From Gnetum montanum (lineage: Eukaryota > Streptophyta > Gnetopsida > Gnetales > Gnetaceae): DNA of 64,000 nt. This document shows positions 9,246 to 19,136 of this stretch, one piece after another. Position numbers and translations under genes: made by a program. Position 1 is the stretch's first letter; every line of letters starts with the position of its first letter. The stretch is from positions 131,975 through 195,974 of the forward strand of contig MNCI01013673.1 in the NCBI GenBank assembly GCA_015680685.1, written 5' to 3'. Under the pieces are notes generated by a model that saw nothing but the letters and a program-made list of their open reading frames with translations, made no database searches and had not been told where the DNA came from.

Positions 9246-10419
9246 CGAGTGTAATCGTCTTTGTGCGACTGCAAAACAAATGGGGTGGGACGTTGGGACA
9301 GCCCGAGTGTCGCTACCTCACAGGCATTCTACTGATTCCTCGGATGTGTTGAAAGGCATACTACTGACCCCTCGAAGATACCGTCACTGCACCCATTTCA
9401 GCGGTGGCACCTTTGAGAGGTTAGTTTCATTGCCCGAAGCCCCAAAGGAGTTCTCATCAACCACAACCTTGGGGATCTTTGCTCATCATCACTATCAGGC
9501 TCTGGCTTCATAGATTCACCTAGCTGGTTCTTTGCATAACCAGTTGGGTGCGATGAGTTTGATGATCTCTGGCAGCGATATGCTAGGCTAAGTGTCAACG
9601 TTGAAGACCCTGGCCTCTTGCTATGGTTCCTCCTTCACGGCCCGCTCAGTCTGTCTCACCCCAAACAATACTTGTTTCAACAACCTCTCCAGTGATTTGA
9701 CCGAGCAATGGTATCCTTTGTTTTCTTCTTTGGTTATAGGTTACTTGCTACGAGGATGTCGCTCAAAGGTGTGTTCATCTGAGTGGTGAAATACAGACAA
9801 CATCTTCAGATGGCCACTTAAGTTAGCCCATCCACTCAGGAGTGCATCCCTGTTTTCTCCATCATCCTACCTCTAGCCCTTATTACCCTCCTTAGCCATC
9901 CCATCTATTTCCCTCATGCAAAATGTGATACGCTTTCCACATCTGCATTACAATCAAGTCCATAAACCGGCATAACACAACTCACCTAGTGGACACCAAA
10001 AAAAAAGATGGGTCAGCAAAATGGATGAAACACAAATCATCCAGGCCATGCAGACGCAACACAATTCATCTATGCAAGCCCCTTCATCGACAAAATGACA
10101 ACATAACTCCATGCAAACAAAATCGTAGGAGAAGGCCTAGGTGCTTATGTGTGAAAAACTACACTCACACATTTGTGTCTTCCCCGAACCTCATTTGAGT
10201 CTTCCCCAAACCTCACTTGAGTCTTCCCCGAACCTCTCTCCTCTTACCTCTGTATGAATTCCCTCACGTACCATTTTATCTCCTATTTCCCTCATTTCGC
10301 ACTTTTGCTTTGATAGGGCGACACTTGAGTAACTGTTGATGAATGCTGTTGGTACTTTTACCCATCTGGTGTTTCTTATTCTTTGTCAACGTCTTTCGGG
10401 CAAGCCCTCTAAATGTTAA
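9246..10419. other. 3' untranslated region of the Tat-like element
   Basis: No domain was recognised. A 66-codon frame on the - strand (9598-9398, with DSDDEQRSPRL) and a + strand frame (9280-9513) overlap; neither can be supported. A 22-bp triple repeat lies at 10177-10238. The stretch separates the tandem array from the polypurine tract. Confidence 0.4.
10177..10238 (+). repeat. Three 22-bp direct repeats
   Basis: GTCTTCCCCGAACCTCATTT plus GA starts at 10177, 10199 and 10221 with few changes. It lies in the 3' region of the Tat-like element. Function unknown. Confidence 0.8.
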
Positions 10420-10430
10420 CAAAGAGGGGC
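10420..10430 (+). promoter_or_regulatory. Polypurine tract of the Tat-like element
   Basis: CAAAGAGGGGC directly precedes the proposed LTR start. A purine run with G's at this place primes plus-strand DNA synthesis in LTR elements. Confidence 0.5.
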
Positions 10431-10433
10431 CAT

Positions 10434-11835
10434 TGAAACACTGTAGAAATTGTGAATTGGCCTAAGGCGAAGATTCATGATTCGAGCAAAATTCTGCGAC
10501 AAAAATCTAGAAGATAGAGCAAGGCAAAGAGGCGCGCAGCATCAAGCTTCCAAGTTTCTGATGAATTTCAACCTTACTTTTTTTTCTATCTTTATGCTAC
10601 ATTATGCAACATAGCATAGTGTCACTCAGCGTAACTCTATTTAACATAGCCCATTATCAGAAAGTAACTTACTTTGGCAAATGGGACAAAGTTTAAGGAC
10701 TAAGACTTATCGCATATTCTGCTAAGTCCTTTGTTCAGGGCTAAGTTTATGCTTCGTTACGCAGGGCAGCGTAATGAGTTTTGAGAAAGTCAAAGTCAGA
10801 GTCCAAAGAAGTGAAGTGGATGGATTTCTTCTTTTTTGCAGATTGGTCACTTTACGCTTATTACACTACGTAGTGTAAACAAGCATAATTTATTATAAAA
10901 TTGACCATTTTTACGCTCTATTACGCTTTGTGGCATAAATGAGCGAAAAACAGCTTGAGCTAACTACTTTTACGCTCTATTATGCTCCGCCATGCTACAT
11001 AGCATAAACAAGCATAATACAGCCTAAAGTCAACTAAGGCAGTACCCGGCACAGACCTGCTATCCATACGCACAATACGCTCATCAGCATATCGTAGCAT
11101 AATCATGAAGCGGCTTCAGTGGAAGTGGTTGACAGTGTACTTTACCCTCTTTCCCAAAAGCGTGATGCGACATGACTAGTTTCAACACAAAGTTTGCCAA
11201 GTCAATGGTATTTTGAAGGTTTGAGACATGTGTCATCAAGGTTGTGCCTTCTCCACGCACTACCAAACCTATAAATACTCTAGTTGCCGAAGAAAGAAGG
11301 GATCTGGATCTTCAGCTTTTCTATGAGGACATCATCTTTGAGAAAAGATAGAAGATATTTTCTTGAGCATTGGCAGTAGGAGCAATTAGTCCTTTGGCGA
11401 AAATATAGTTCTCTCCATTGGCGATCATTTGCAGTTTTGAGCAGAGACTACCAAAGACAAAAGGAGCAGATCAGAGATCGAGAGATCATCTGGTGCGGTC
11501 GGCAAGATTTATTGATTAGAAACAGTTGATCGATAGATGTCCAGGCTTGACCTTCCTTGCATCCCATCTTTAGCTTACGAGGTAGACCGAGCTTCATTCT
11601 GTACTCCTTGTTGAGCATTTTTCTTGTTATTTTGTGTATGCTTCGCACAAGATAAGTGGAGTTTGCCATTAGAACTCTATATACAATATTCTTAGTCTTC
11701 AAGTTAAAACATAGATCTTGGAATTACGCATCTTTCTTAAATCCGATCCTCCTTGTTGCGTTGATGTTGTTGTTATTTCAATTTATTTACATCTTTTTCT
11801 ACTCCTTTTATGATTCATCAAATCAATCTGTTTCA
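10434..11835 (+). repeat. Probable 3' LTR of the Tat-like element
   Basis: The block starts TGAAAC four bases after the polypurine tract and ends GTTTCA at 11835, a perfect 6-bp inverted end with TG...CA. It is rich in TTACGC words and short palindromes and has a TATA-like TATAAATA near 11270. About 1.4 kb fits LTRs of this group. No second LTR is in the window, so both limits are inferred from one copy. Confidence 0.45.
10861..10878. promoter_or_regulatory. Perfect 18-bp palindrome in the LTR
   Basis: TTACACTACGTAGTGTAA is its own reverse complement, with a TACGTA centre. Related degenerate stems (GCTTTGTGGCATAAATGAGC, ATGCTACATAGCAT) follow at 10920-11010, each beside a TTTACGCTCTATTA word. 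An ACGT core is the kind of site plant bZIP factors bind, but binding here is not shown. Confidence 0.5.
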
Positions 11836-12039
11836 TGGAATATCTATGTAATACACATATTATCGCGATATTCATCTATTTACTGATTGAGTAAGTCCCT
11901 GTTTGATCGACAAGACCATTCAGGGCACTGTGGATTCATGTTCTCTAGCATGGCCCTCGCACGGATCCATGGTTACGACGGTGTACATGGATTTCCATTT
12001 GGTATTTTCCAGCGACTGACATTTTTTGTCATTACACAA
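11836..12039. other. Junction between the Tat-like LTR and element A
   Basis: About 200 bases assigned to neither element. A 70-codon frame from 11887 looks unlike gag until its last 30 codons. No LTR or primer site of element A was seen, so A appears truncated here. Confidence 0.35.
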
Positions 12040-13605
12040 GAGGCTATTCAAATATCTGTAGGAATCATAAGGAAAGCCATCTACCCAGGCTTGATTTAAA
12101 CAACTTTTTCAAGTTTTCAGGAGGCTATGATTTAGATCCGCAACATCATTTACAAGCCTTCTACGATGCCTGTGCATGGAACAATATTGATAATGGGTGG
12201 TAAAGACTTAATCTATTTCCTATGACACTCATTGACCAAGAAAAAGTATGGTATAGGTCTTTAAGGCTAAAATCAATTCATCATTGACCGACAATGATAA
12301 ACTTGTTCAATGAAAGATATCAAAGCTATGCAAGAGTGTCAGCCTTGAGGAGACAAATCCAAGAGTGGAAACGAGGGCAACATGAACCTTGGACATGGCC
12401 TTAGAAAGATATTACTCTTTGTTAAACAAATGCCTAGGCCATGGGTTCTTTGAGGAAAGGCTAATGTATCACATCATGGATGGGATTTGTAATGAAACAA
12501 GGGAGACCCTAGGGATGTATGCCCTAGGTCAACTAAATGAAATACTAACCCATCAATTCCAAGAGCTTATTAAGTGGGTAGCAAAAGTAGAATGAGAAAT
12601 AGCCAAATGGGAGAACATTAAAAAATCTCAACAGGACCAAACTCTTGAAGTAACAAAGGTCCATAATCATAAATAGGAGAAATCAACTCACCTCAAGGAG
12701 GTGAAACCATTTCTACCTTTTCCAGTACTAAAATCACTAGATGAAATCAAGGCAAAGGTCAACAAGATGACAAAGTGGGTACATGAAAAATGTAGAAAAT
12801 ATGCAGACATTATTAAGGGGAGATCCACTTAAGATAACTTTGAAGACCAAAACAAACAGAGGATACCAAACCTAGAAACAAGACAAAACACCATTCAACA
12901 ATTAGAAAGAAGGGCTGAAGAGAATGATGATAGGGGCTCAACCACAAAACATAAGTATCAATGTGATGTTTGCTTGTACAATCATCCAAAAGGCCAATGC
13001 CCAATCTTGTCACATCTACATGAACATTGGGGAAGAATGTTACATCCAAATTTTGTACAGAACTACATGGTTGGGTGCATCCTTGTCCCATAACTTTATG
13101 GGTAATTCCATAACTCATCATGCTATTCATGGGTAAATTCTTTCCAGCCTTAGTGCTATGCTCAATTGCAGTGGCAAAACCCCTAGTCATGGGGAGGCCA
13201 TCACCAAACTGGCCATACCCTTTGTATCACCTGAAACCAAGCACTTATTATGTTCAACACCTTGTTTCTCCAACTGGATTGACATTCTCTATTTTACCTC
13301 ATTGTTATCATTCTCCTGATTATCATCAACCGATGTCCTCTTCTATGGCATCACCACCTCATGTTTCATATACTTCTCCTTGCTCTCAATATTCTCATCC
13401 TTCACCTCCTTCTACATTGCCACCAGTAGTACTAGAAGGTTTTGCACCACAACACCAACCCACGAACATTACTTATGCTGCTACTGTCAACAGTAGTGGG
13501 AGTCCTCCACAACATTGGAAGCATCATTTCTTTAGGCATGTCTATAGAAAGAGACAACATAATTATGAAACCACTGCATCCTCCAACTCAGCACAAGCCT
13601 AACAC
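12040..13605 (+). pseudogene. Gag of element A, decayed
   Basis: The gag core starts near 12100 (FSGGYDLDPQHHLQAFYDAC) and continues through FPMTLIDQEKVWYRSL, CLGHGFFEERLMYHIMDG and ALGQLNEIL. A zinc-knuckle-like C-x2-C-x3-H-x4-C (CDVCLYNHPKGQC) lies near 12958-13000. After that comes a Tyr/Pro/Ser-rich region. Gag coats the element RNA in particles. Several stops and frame changes break it. The knuckle has one residue fewer between C2 and H than the usual CCHC, and copy C has the same spacing, so this is a family trait. Confidence 0.7.
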
Positions 13606-16076
13606 TGTGATTCACCTTCCTCTTCAAACTCAATGTCTCTTGTTACCTTATCTAGGCCACCAAGAAATACTCGAACAACCATGTGACCAAATCAATATAA
13701 CAATGTGGGAAGGCATATTGATCATTACATATTGTCTTATGGTCATGGGTACCATAGTGGGTCAGCTTCTTATCACATGAACACATCTTATAATCTGCCC
13801 TACTATGCCTACTATAATCAAGTGTGTGAATCTCAATTTGGGTACATTCTTGCCACCACACCAAAAGACACCCAATGGTTTGGATATGACTGGACCCCAA
13901 TAGTTCCAATATGTATGGATCCAAACTTTTCATTTATTAATTCTTTCCATGATCCAAGGTTTAGTCATGGGGGACACCCTCCATTCTTAGAAGCAGAATT
14001 AGTAGATGTTTTTCTTTTTCTTTGGTTTTACAATTTTTTTTTTTGTTTTCTGATTTTTCATTTTCTAATTTTTCATCTTTCAATTTGTTGTTATCTTTTC
14101 TTGGGTAATCTCATCTATGAATAAAATACTCATGTAACCTATTGGTTGAGGTGTTGTTCTATGTTATCAAGTCGCAAGGGATTAATTATTTGGATAGTGA
14201 GCCCACACCATCCACCCACCCATTCTATTAATAATAGGTTTTTCTTTGGGTACAATGATATTCTTGTTATCATTAAAACTTAAAGTAACTTTGTACTCAT
14301 TATGCCCAGAGCGAAGAGTGACAAACTAAGAGGAAATGGAAAGGGTGTGACATCAAAGGGGACTTGTGGATTCTCTTTGCTGACATTTGTAGGTGCTATC
14401 ATGCAGCTTGGTTGTACTAAGATCCTTCTAGATCTAATGAAAAATGGGAGTAAGAGTTGTGATAAAGGCACTTAATAAAGAAACTTAATGTTTTTCTAGG
14501 GGCTCCCATTGGAAAGATGTGCACCCATTCTTGAAGGTTGACGACTTCTTTGGATCATTTTTGGAAAAGAAAAAGTGCAAAGAGCAGCTAAAAGAAGAAA
14601 ATGACGAAAAAAAAGAAAATAAAGAGAGAGAAGAGAAAAAGAAAAGCAAGGGAAAAATAAGAAATGAAGCAAAAAAAAAGACCAAAAAAAATGTGTCGTA
14701 GACAATTTTGAATCACTCCCTTGCGCAAAATGCCAAGTGATCGTATGCCTTGTTGTCATGATGCTTTTATGGTTGTCTATCATTGGGATGAAATAATGCG
14801 ATGTCACTAATCAAAGGTATGGACCTGGTTTTGATCTTGGAGTGAAAATTTAATGGTACTTTAATCACACACAACACTTAGGATTCATTATGTCCAAGGT
14901 AAGTTACCTCACATCCTGATCTCTGCATTCCCTTCTGTAATTCGTCTCATCTCATAGTCCAAGTACTTCTAACTTGTGTCTTGTGTAGCATAGAATTCAT
15001 ACCTCATCACAGTGGTATTTGACATGTGTGTGTGTTGTTGCATAGGTGAAGATTACATTTAACCCTTCTAGTACCTATGGACATTTTAAGGTGTGGTTAC
15101 GCTAGGGCATGATAGGTTGGAACTTGCTTTGGGGAGGATCCACTTGCATGAATTTCATAATTTATACTTGTTGCACACCACCACATCATTTTATACCCTT
15201 TGAGTACTCCATTGCTAAATCTATTCTTTCCTTTATCATCATTTTATCAAACGTTCCTCAGAATCATTACATGTCCTTTTATGTGTCACCTAAATAGATT
15301 AGGTCCAACATTAAACTTTTAGGGCAACTTCCTTGAAAAATATCTAACTCTAAAATCACACTAAGCATTGAATTAAACATTTATTAAAGGTAATGAGTAA
15401 GGTATAAGATAATCAAATTTCTTTAAACAACCTTACTAATAATTGGTCCTTATGTAATTACAGATGGTCTCTAAAATAGGATAGCAAGGAGGACCTTCTC
15501 AAGGTGCAACTAAATACCTGAGAGGAGGCTGGGGCCAAGGACCTCCTACAGAACATGCAAAGCAGGAGGCATAATCATTCAACATCCATTAGGAAAGTCC
15601 AATCACTACACAATTTAGTGAAGCGAAAGGTGGAGAGGTCAAGGCCAAAGCCTATGAAGAGGAATGACGACTATTTACGACATGGTACATCAAAGCTAAT
15701 CAAATTTTCCTGCCACTCCTATGTCCATGGAAAGTGCTAACTTCATCAAACATTAAAACATTAGCATCGATAGCTCATGATCCTCGAACAAAAGAGAAGA
15801 AATTTCAGGCGCTTCTTCAATGGTATCAATCTTAGAAGCTTGGAGCATAGGACAAAGGAAAGGCATCCATGGAGGAGCCACCACCACCAGGAACCACATG
15901 AGTTCTATAAGTTTTGTATTGTTTGTCTATGTACGAATTTTTTTAATCCCACACTATGACATGAAATAGTCCATGGTCATTCAATAATCCCATACCTATC
16001 CACTATTTGTAATCGAATGAACTTGTTCCTCACTTTGTTTGACTTGAGGACGAGTTTTTATTCAGTTGTGGGGGTA
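13606..16076. other. Noncoding 3' region of element A
   Basis: About 2.4 kb without a recognisable domain. A purine-rich block at 14570-14690 codes for Lys/Glu runs only by composition; a similar A-rich block lies in element C near 55905-55960. The stretch ends in a polypurine tract, GTGGGGGTA, at 16068-16076. Confidence 0.5.
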
Positions 16077-16983
16077 TGATGAATTGTAGTTTTTCAGGTC
16101 CTGATATCAAGTATGTGATATCGAGTACAAGATATCAGGTACCCGATACTAGGTAGAAGATATCGGGTACTCGATATCTTAACTTGGATATGATATTGTA
16201 TACACGATATCGTGATTCCTGTGTTGGCCTATAAATATAGCATTCAGGTGCACAGGGAGGAGTCTTTGGCTGGTAAGTCTTTAGGGTTGAGTCTTTTTGT
16301 CAGTTTTTAGTTAATTTTTAGTTCCTTTTCCCAAGTTCATACCTGCAACGTGATGCTTGTAATTGTAAAAAACCTTTGTTCGAGTGTGACGTACTTGGAC
16401 ACGCACACAATCAGCAATAAAGATCGAGATTACTCCATCATTGTAGCATTCATTTAGTTTTTAATTGTTTAATTATTAATTATTATTATTTTTTCTTAGT
16501 TAATATTTCTTTATCTTCATTTACTATACTTTTTGTTAATGTAGAATGAGTACGTCTTAATCCCGAACATTTAAGTGTCATTACGTGGAAACCCAGTAGT
16601 GTATCAAGTAGTGCTTGAGTAATGTGCACTTGGTAATTCCAGACATAGTACATGAAGTCCAAGATGTGTACGAATGATTAAGGATGGATGCTCAATGTAC
16701 TTAGGATAGCTTAGATGTTATTTCATATTGCTTGTTTGCTTAATCAAGATTATTTCTCATTGTCTTTAGGAGTAGCATGGTGTTAGAAATCACATCATAC
16801 ACCTCACTTTGGACTAAACCATATGTGAAAAAGTAAATACTAGTCTAGGTGGGAAGACAACGAACTGTGATCAATGTATAACTATCTAGGTGCCACAACT
16901 AGTCTATCTACGGAGTTCAATTGGATCGTGCGTACATACTCATATTCTTATGGTTGAGCATAGGGGTAGCTCGCCGCTCATCA
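16077..16983 (+). repeat. 3' LTR of element A
   Basis: Starts TGATGA after the GGGGGTA tract and ends CTCATCA at 16983. U3 holds six exact GATATC sites at about 16104-16206. A TATAAATA box lies at 16230-16237. The body aligns by eye with the LTRs of B and C (for example TGAGCATAGGGGTAGC near the end). The next five bases are ACAAT; the matching left duplication is lost with the 5' end. Confidence 0.8.
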
Positions 16984-17189
16984 ACAATGGTTTGATGATG
17001 ATGTCATTGATGTGTACATCATGTACCTTAAGTAACTTCAAAAAGCTAATGTTGATTGTTAAGCCTTAGTAAAATGTTTTATATTTAATATTATGTTTCA
17101 AGCATTTGCAAAGTCCTTGAAGAGTTAGATGCAACATAGCCAAAAGAACCTATTGACACATAAAGTAAAGAAACCTATAAAAAGACATG
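16984..17189. other. Short spacer before the Ulp1 remnant
   Basis: No feature recognised; it may be the N-terminal coding part of the Ulp1-bearing element in decayed form. Confidence 0.3.
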
Positions 17190-17720
17190 TCATCAATGTT
17201 GAAAGTGATACATTGGTTAAAGAAGAGCTTGAGGTTTTTGTGGTAGAGAAGGACTTTATTGAAGATGCCAAAATTAAAATTTATTAGTATGAATTTCTTG
17301 AATTGGGAGAATGATTATTTTGCACCCAATTCAATACTAGTGAGCATTGGGTGCTCGTGGTTGTAGATACATGTACTAGAAAAATTTGTGTGTATGATTT
17401 GTTACCTTCTTCCTAACATGTAGTTGCTATTTAGAAGTTGAATTTTTATTGAAAGGTGATTTTTCAATTGGTGAGAGCACAACTGAGGTGAAGGAAAAGC
17501 AAAAAAAGTTACTTTCAAAATGGAGTATAGCGGCTATGCAAGGCATTCCTTCTTAAGAAAATGGATATGACTATGGCATGTATAAAATATTGTTCATGCA
17601 CCATTTAGTATTTGGAAAAGAGATAAAATTCAGTAGTGATTTTGTATCCATGTATTGAAATAACATGATATGAGAAATTCTTAGCTATTCAGTACTTGAA
17701 TAACCATGGATAAAAATATG
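17190..17720 (+). pseudogene. Ulp1-type (C48) cysteine protease remnant
   Basis: The sequence TSEHWVLVVVDTCTRKICVYD (split here as EHWVLVVVD and ICVYDLLPS) has the catalytic His (17345-17347) and Asp (17396-17398) in the right spacing for a Ulp1 peptidase. About 150 bases on, in another frame, IPS*ENGYDYGMY matches the QxNGxDCG block. There the catalytic Gln codon is TAA (17554-17556) and the catalytic Cys is Tyr (17572-17574). Ulp1 proteases cleave SUMO-like tags, and many plant DNA transposons carry a copy. Both active-site losses fit CAA to TAA and TGT to TAT. Confidence 0.65.
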
Positions 17721-18009
17721 TGTGCAACATCTTGTCCATGAGGATTGTAGTGAGCATGGACATTATCTAGTTTCTAATGTAAAAAATTTTTGATGATGTA
17801 AATGCCTCATTGCCATCTTTACTGAAAGGAAAATTTTTTGTACATGGAAGAACAATGTATTTCTATTGGGGTTATCAATTGGAAATACATATGGTGTTCA
17901 TTTGTTTCATATTATGATAATTATTTTTTAAAATTTTAGAAAAGGGAATCTATAATATGTAAGGTTCAATATGTGTTCCAAATATTGTTCCCATTCACTA
18001 TGTTATCAG
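17721..18009. other. Spacer, no gene seen
   Basis: AT-rich; may include the decayed C-terminus of the Ulp1 remnant. No motif recognised. Confidence 0.3.
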
Positions 18010-19136
18010 TTAAATTAGTAGGGTTATCTCTTGTCTGAGCCATATTTGATGGTACTACCTCTGTTGTAGGCTTCGGTGTGGCCATGCCTATCAACTCTAG
18101 CATTAGGGATGTCATCCACCAACTTTCCTAAACCATTGTATCTATGCACTACCCTCAATTTTTGAAATGTATAATTAGTTATGGTTTCAAAATTGATGGT
18201 GAGACAGGTTTGTCTCTTGTCCACATGGACAAAATGTTGATACATCTAAGACTCAAATGTGTCAATCCTTGTATCAGGACCATCTATGTGTGTGTTCATA
18301 TTGGCCTCCATTGCCTCCTTATATTGAAAAATAGCACCCCCATCTCCAAACTCCTACTGTTGCAATGGCTAAACATGGATAGCATGGGGTTGATCACCCT
18401 CACCATAGAACTCATCCCATTTAGCCTTGCTAGCATCCCTTGGTAGTCAAGGATTAGGGAGCCATACCAAATCATTAAAACGAGTCTTAGGGACTTGTTG
18501 AGTATAAAATGCATAGCCCAAATGAGGCAACTAGTCCTTACTAAACATTGGCACCTCCTTCACATCATGATCAGGTGCTAAAATTTACCAATGCCTAAAA
18601 AGAGAAAATGTAACCAATGAAAATGGAATTGTCACTACATCCTTGGTTAGGACTTGCATCCTTCTCATCAAAATGTGGTGGTAGTTGAGGGAATAGTATC
18701 CCTCCAAATCAAGTAGGATCATCAATGCAAAAAACATGACATGTGTGTGATGAGTCACAGTAAGGAGATTGGTGTGAATAGCCCTCATAAGGACTCTCTG
18801 TTCAGGGGAGAAGTTCTTGTAAGGCCAACTAGTGTCATCTAACACCACCTCAAGAACCATGACAAGAAAATGTGTTTTTATTTCTGAAGATGTAGTAGTG
18901 AAAAATTTCCTACATGCACCAATGGGCATGTCAAGTGTGTCCCCCATGATCCTCCTTTTCAATGGATACCTAGAATCACCAATTCGTATGACCATAGATG
19001 ATGCTACACCTTGCAAATGCAAAACATAGAAGCATTGAGTCTCCTCTTCATAATATGTTAGTTCACCACTCATGATGAAGCCAAGGTGATGCTCAATGAG
19101 CTTGGCATGCATCTCTAGCCACACTAGCTGCAACAA
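18010..19136 (-). pseudogene. Unrecognised transposon-type protein, broken
   Basis: The longest piece, 19136-18585 (183 codons), is followed in other frames by 18514-18296 and 18245-18024. Together they give coherent protein-like sequence (LDMPIGACRKFFTTTSS, SWPYKNFSPEQRVLMRAIH, then DASKAKWDEFYGEG, MNTHIDGPDTRIDTF). The pattern of a small folded part followed by a helix ending LNYHHILMRRM recalls the uncharacterised plant-transposon/Athila ORF1-type proteins, but I cannot confirm that. It faces away from the Ulp1 remnant. Confidence 0.35.

Larger units (their letters stand above)
1..11835 (+). mobile_element. Tat-lineage Ty3/gypsy retrotransposon remnant with an antisense gene
   Basis: This is a decayed LTR retrotransposon, or a fusion of two related copies. 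The + strand shows RT, RNase H, a second (archaeal-type) RNase H and integrase in that order; two RNase H domains mark the Tat clade. Gag and protease are missing: the first pol piece begins just before RT. A broken gene with introns occupies the opposite strand at 4672-607. Three things suggest one unit: the same short repeat occurs at 305-425, 4926-4950 and 8665-9245; the word TTACGC recurs from the first lines to about 11730 and is rare after that; and a polypurine tract and LTR-like block close the right end. The left end is outside the window and no 5' LTR was seen. A chimera of two Tat copies remains possible. Confidence 0.6.
12040..16983 (+). mobile_element. Element A: 5'-truncated gag-only LTR retrotransposon
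   Basis: It carries a decayed gag related to those of B and C, a long noncoding 3' region, and a complete 3' LTR. No protease, RT or integrase was found, and the 5' LTR and primer site are missing. Family membership rests on the gag similarity, the polypurine end GGGGGTA, LTR ends TGATGA...TCATCA and the GATATC-rich U3. Confidence 0.7.

Noticed and set aside
9398-9598. Second antisense ORF in the Tat 3' region (DSDDEQRSPRL)
   Set aside because: Only 66 codons, no introns or domain, and the opposite strand is equally open.
13705-14124. Membrane-protein-like frame with Phe-rich end
   Set aside because: Runs from decayed gag into T-rich sequence; hydrophobicity is a composition effect.
14519-14701. 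Lys/Glu-rich 60-codon protein
   Set aside because: Purine-rich low-complexity DNA in the noncoding 3' region of element A; element C has a similar A-rich block with no shared frame.
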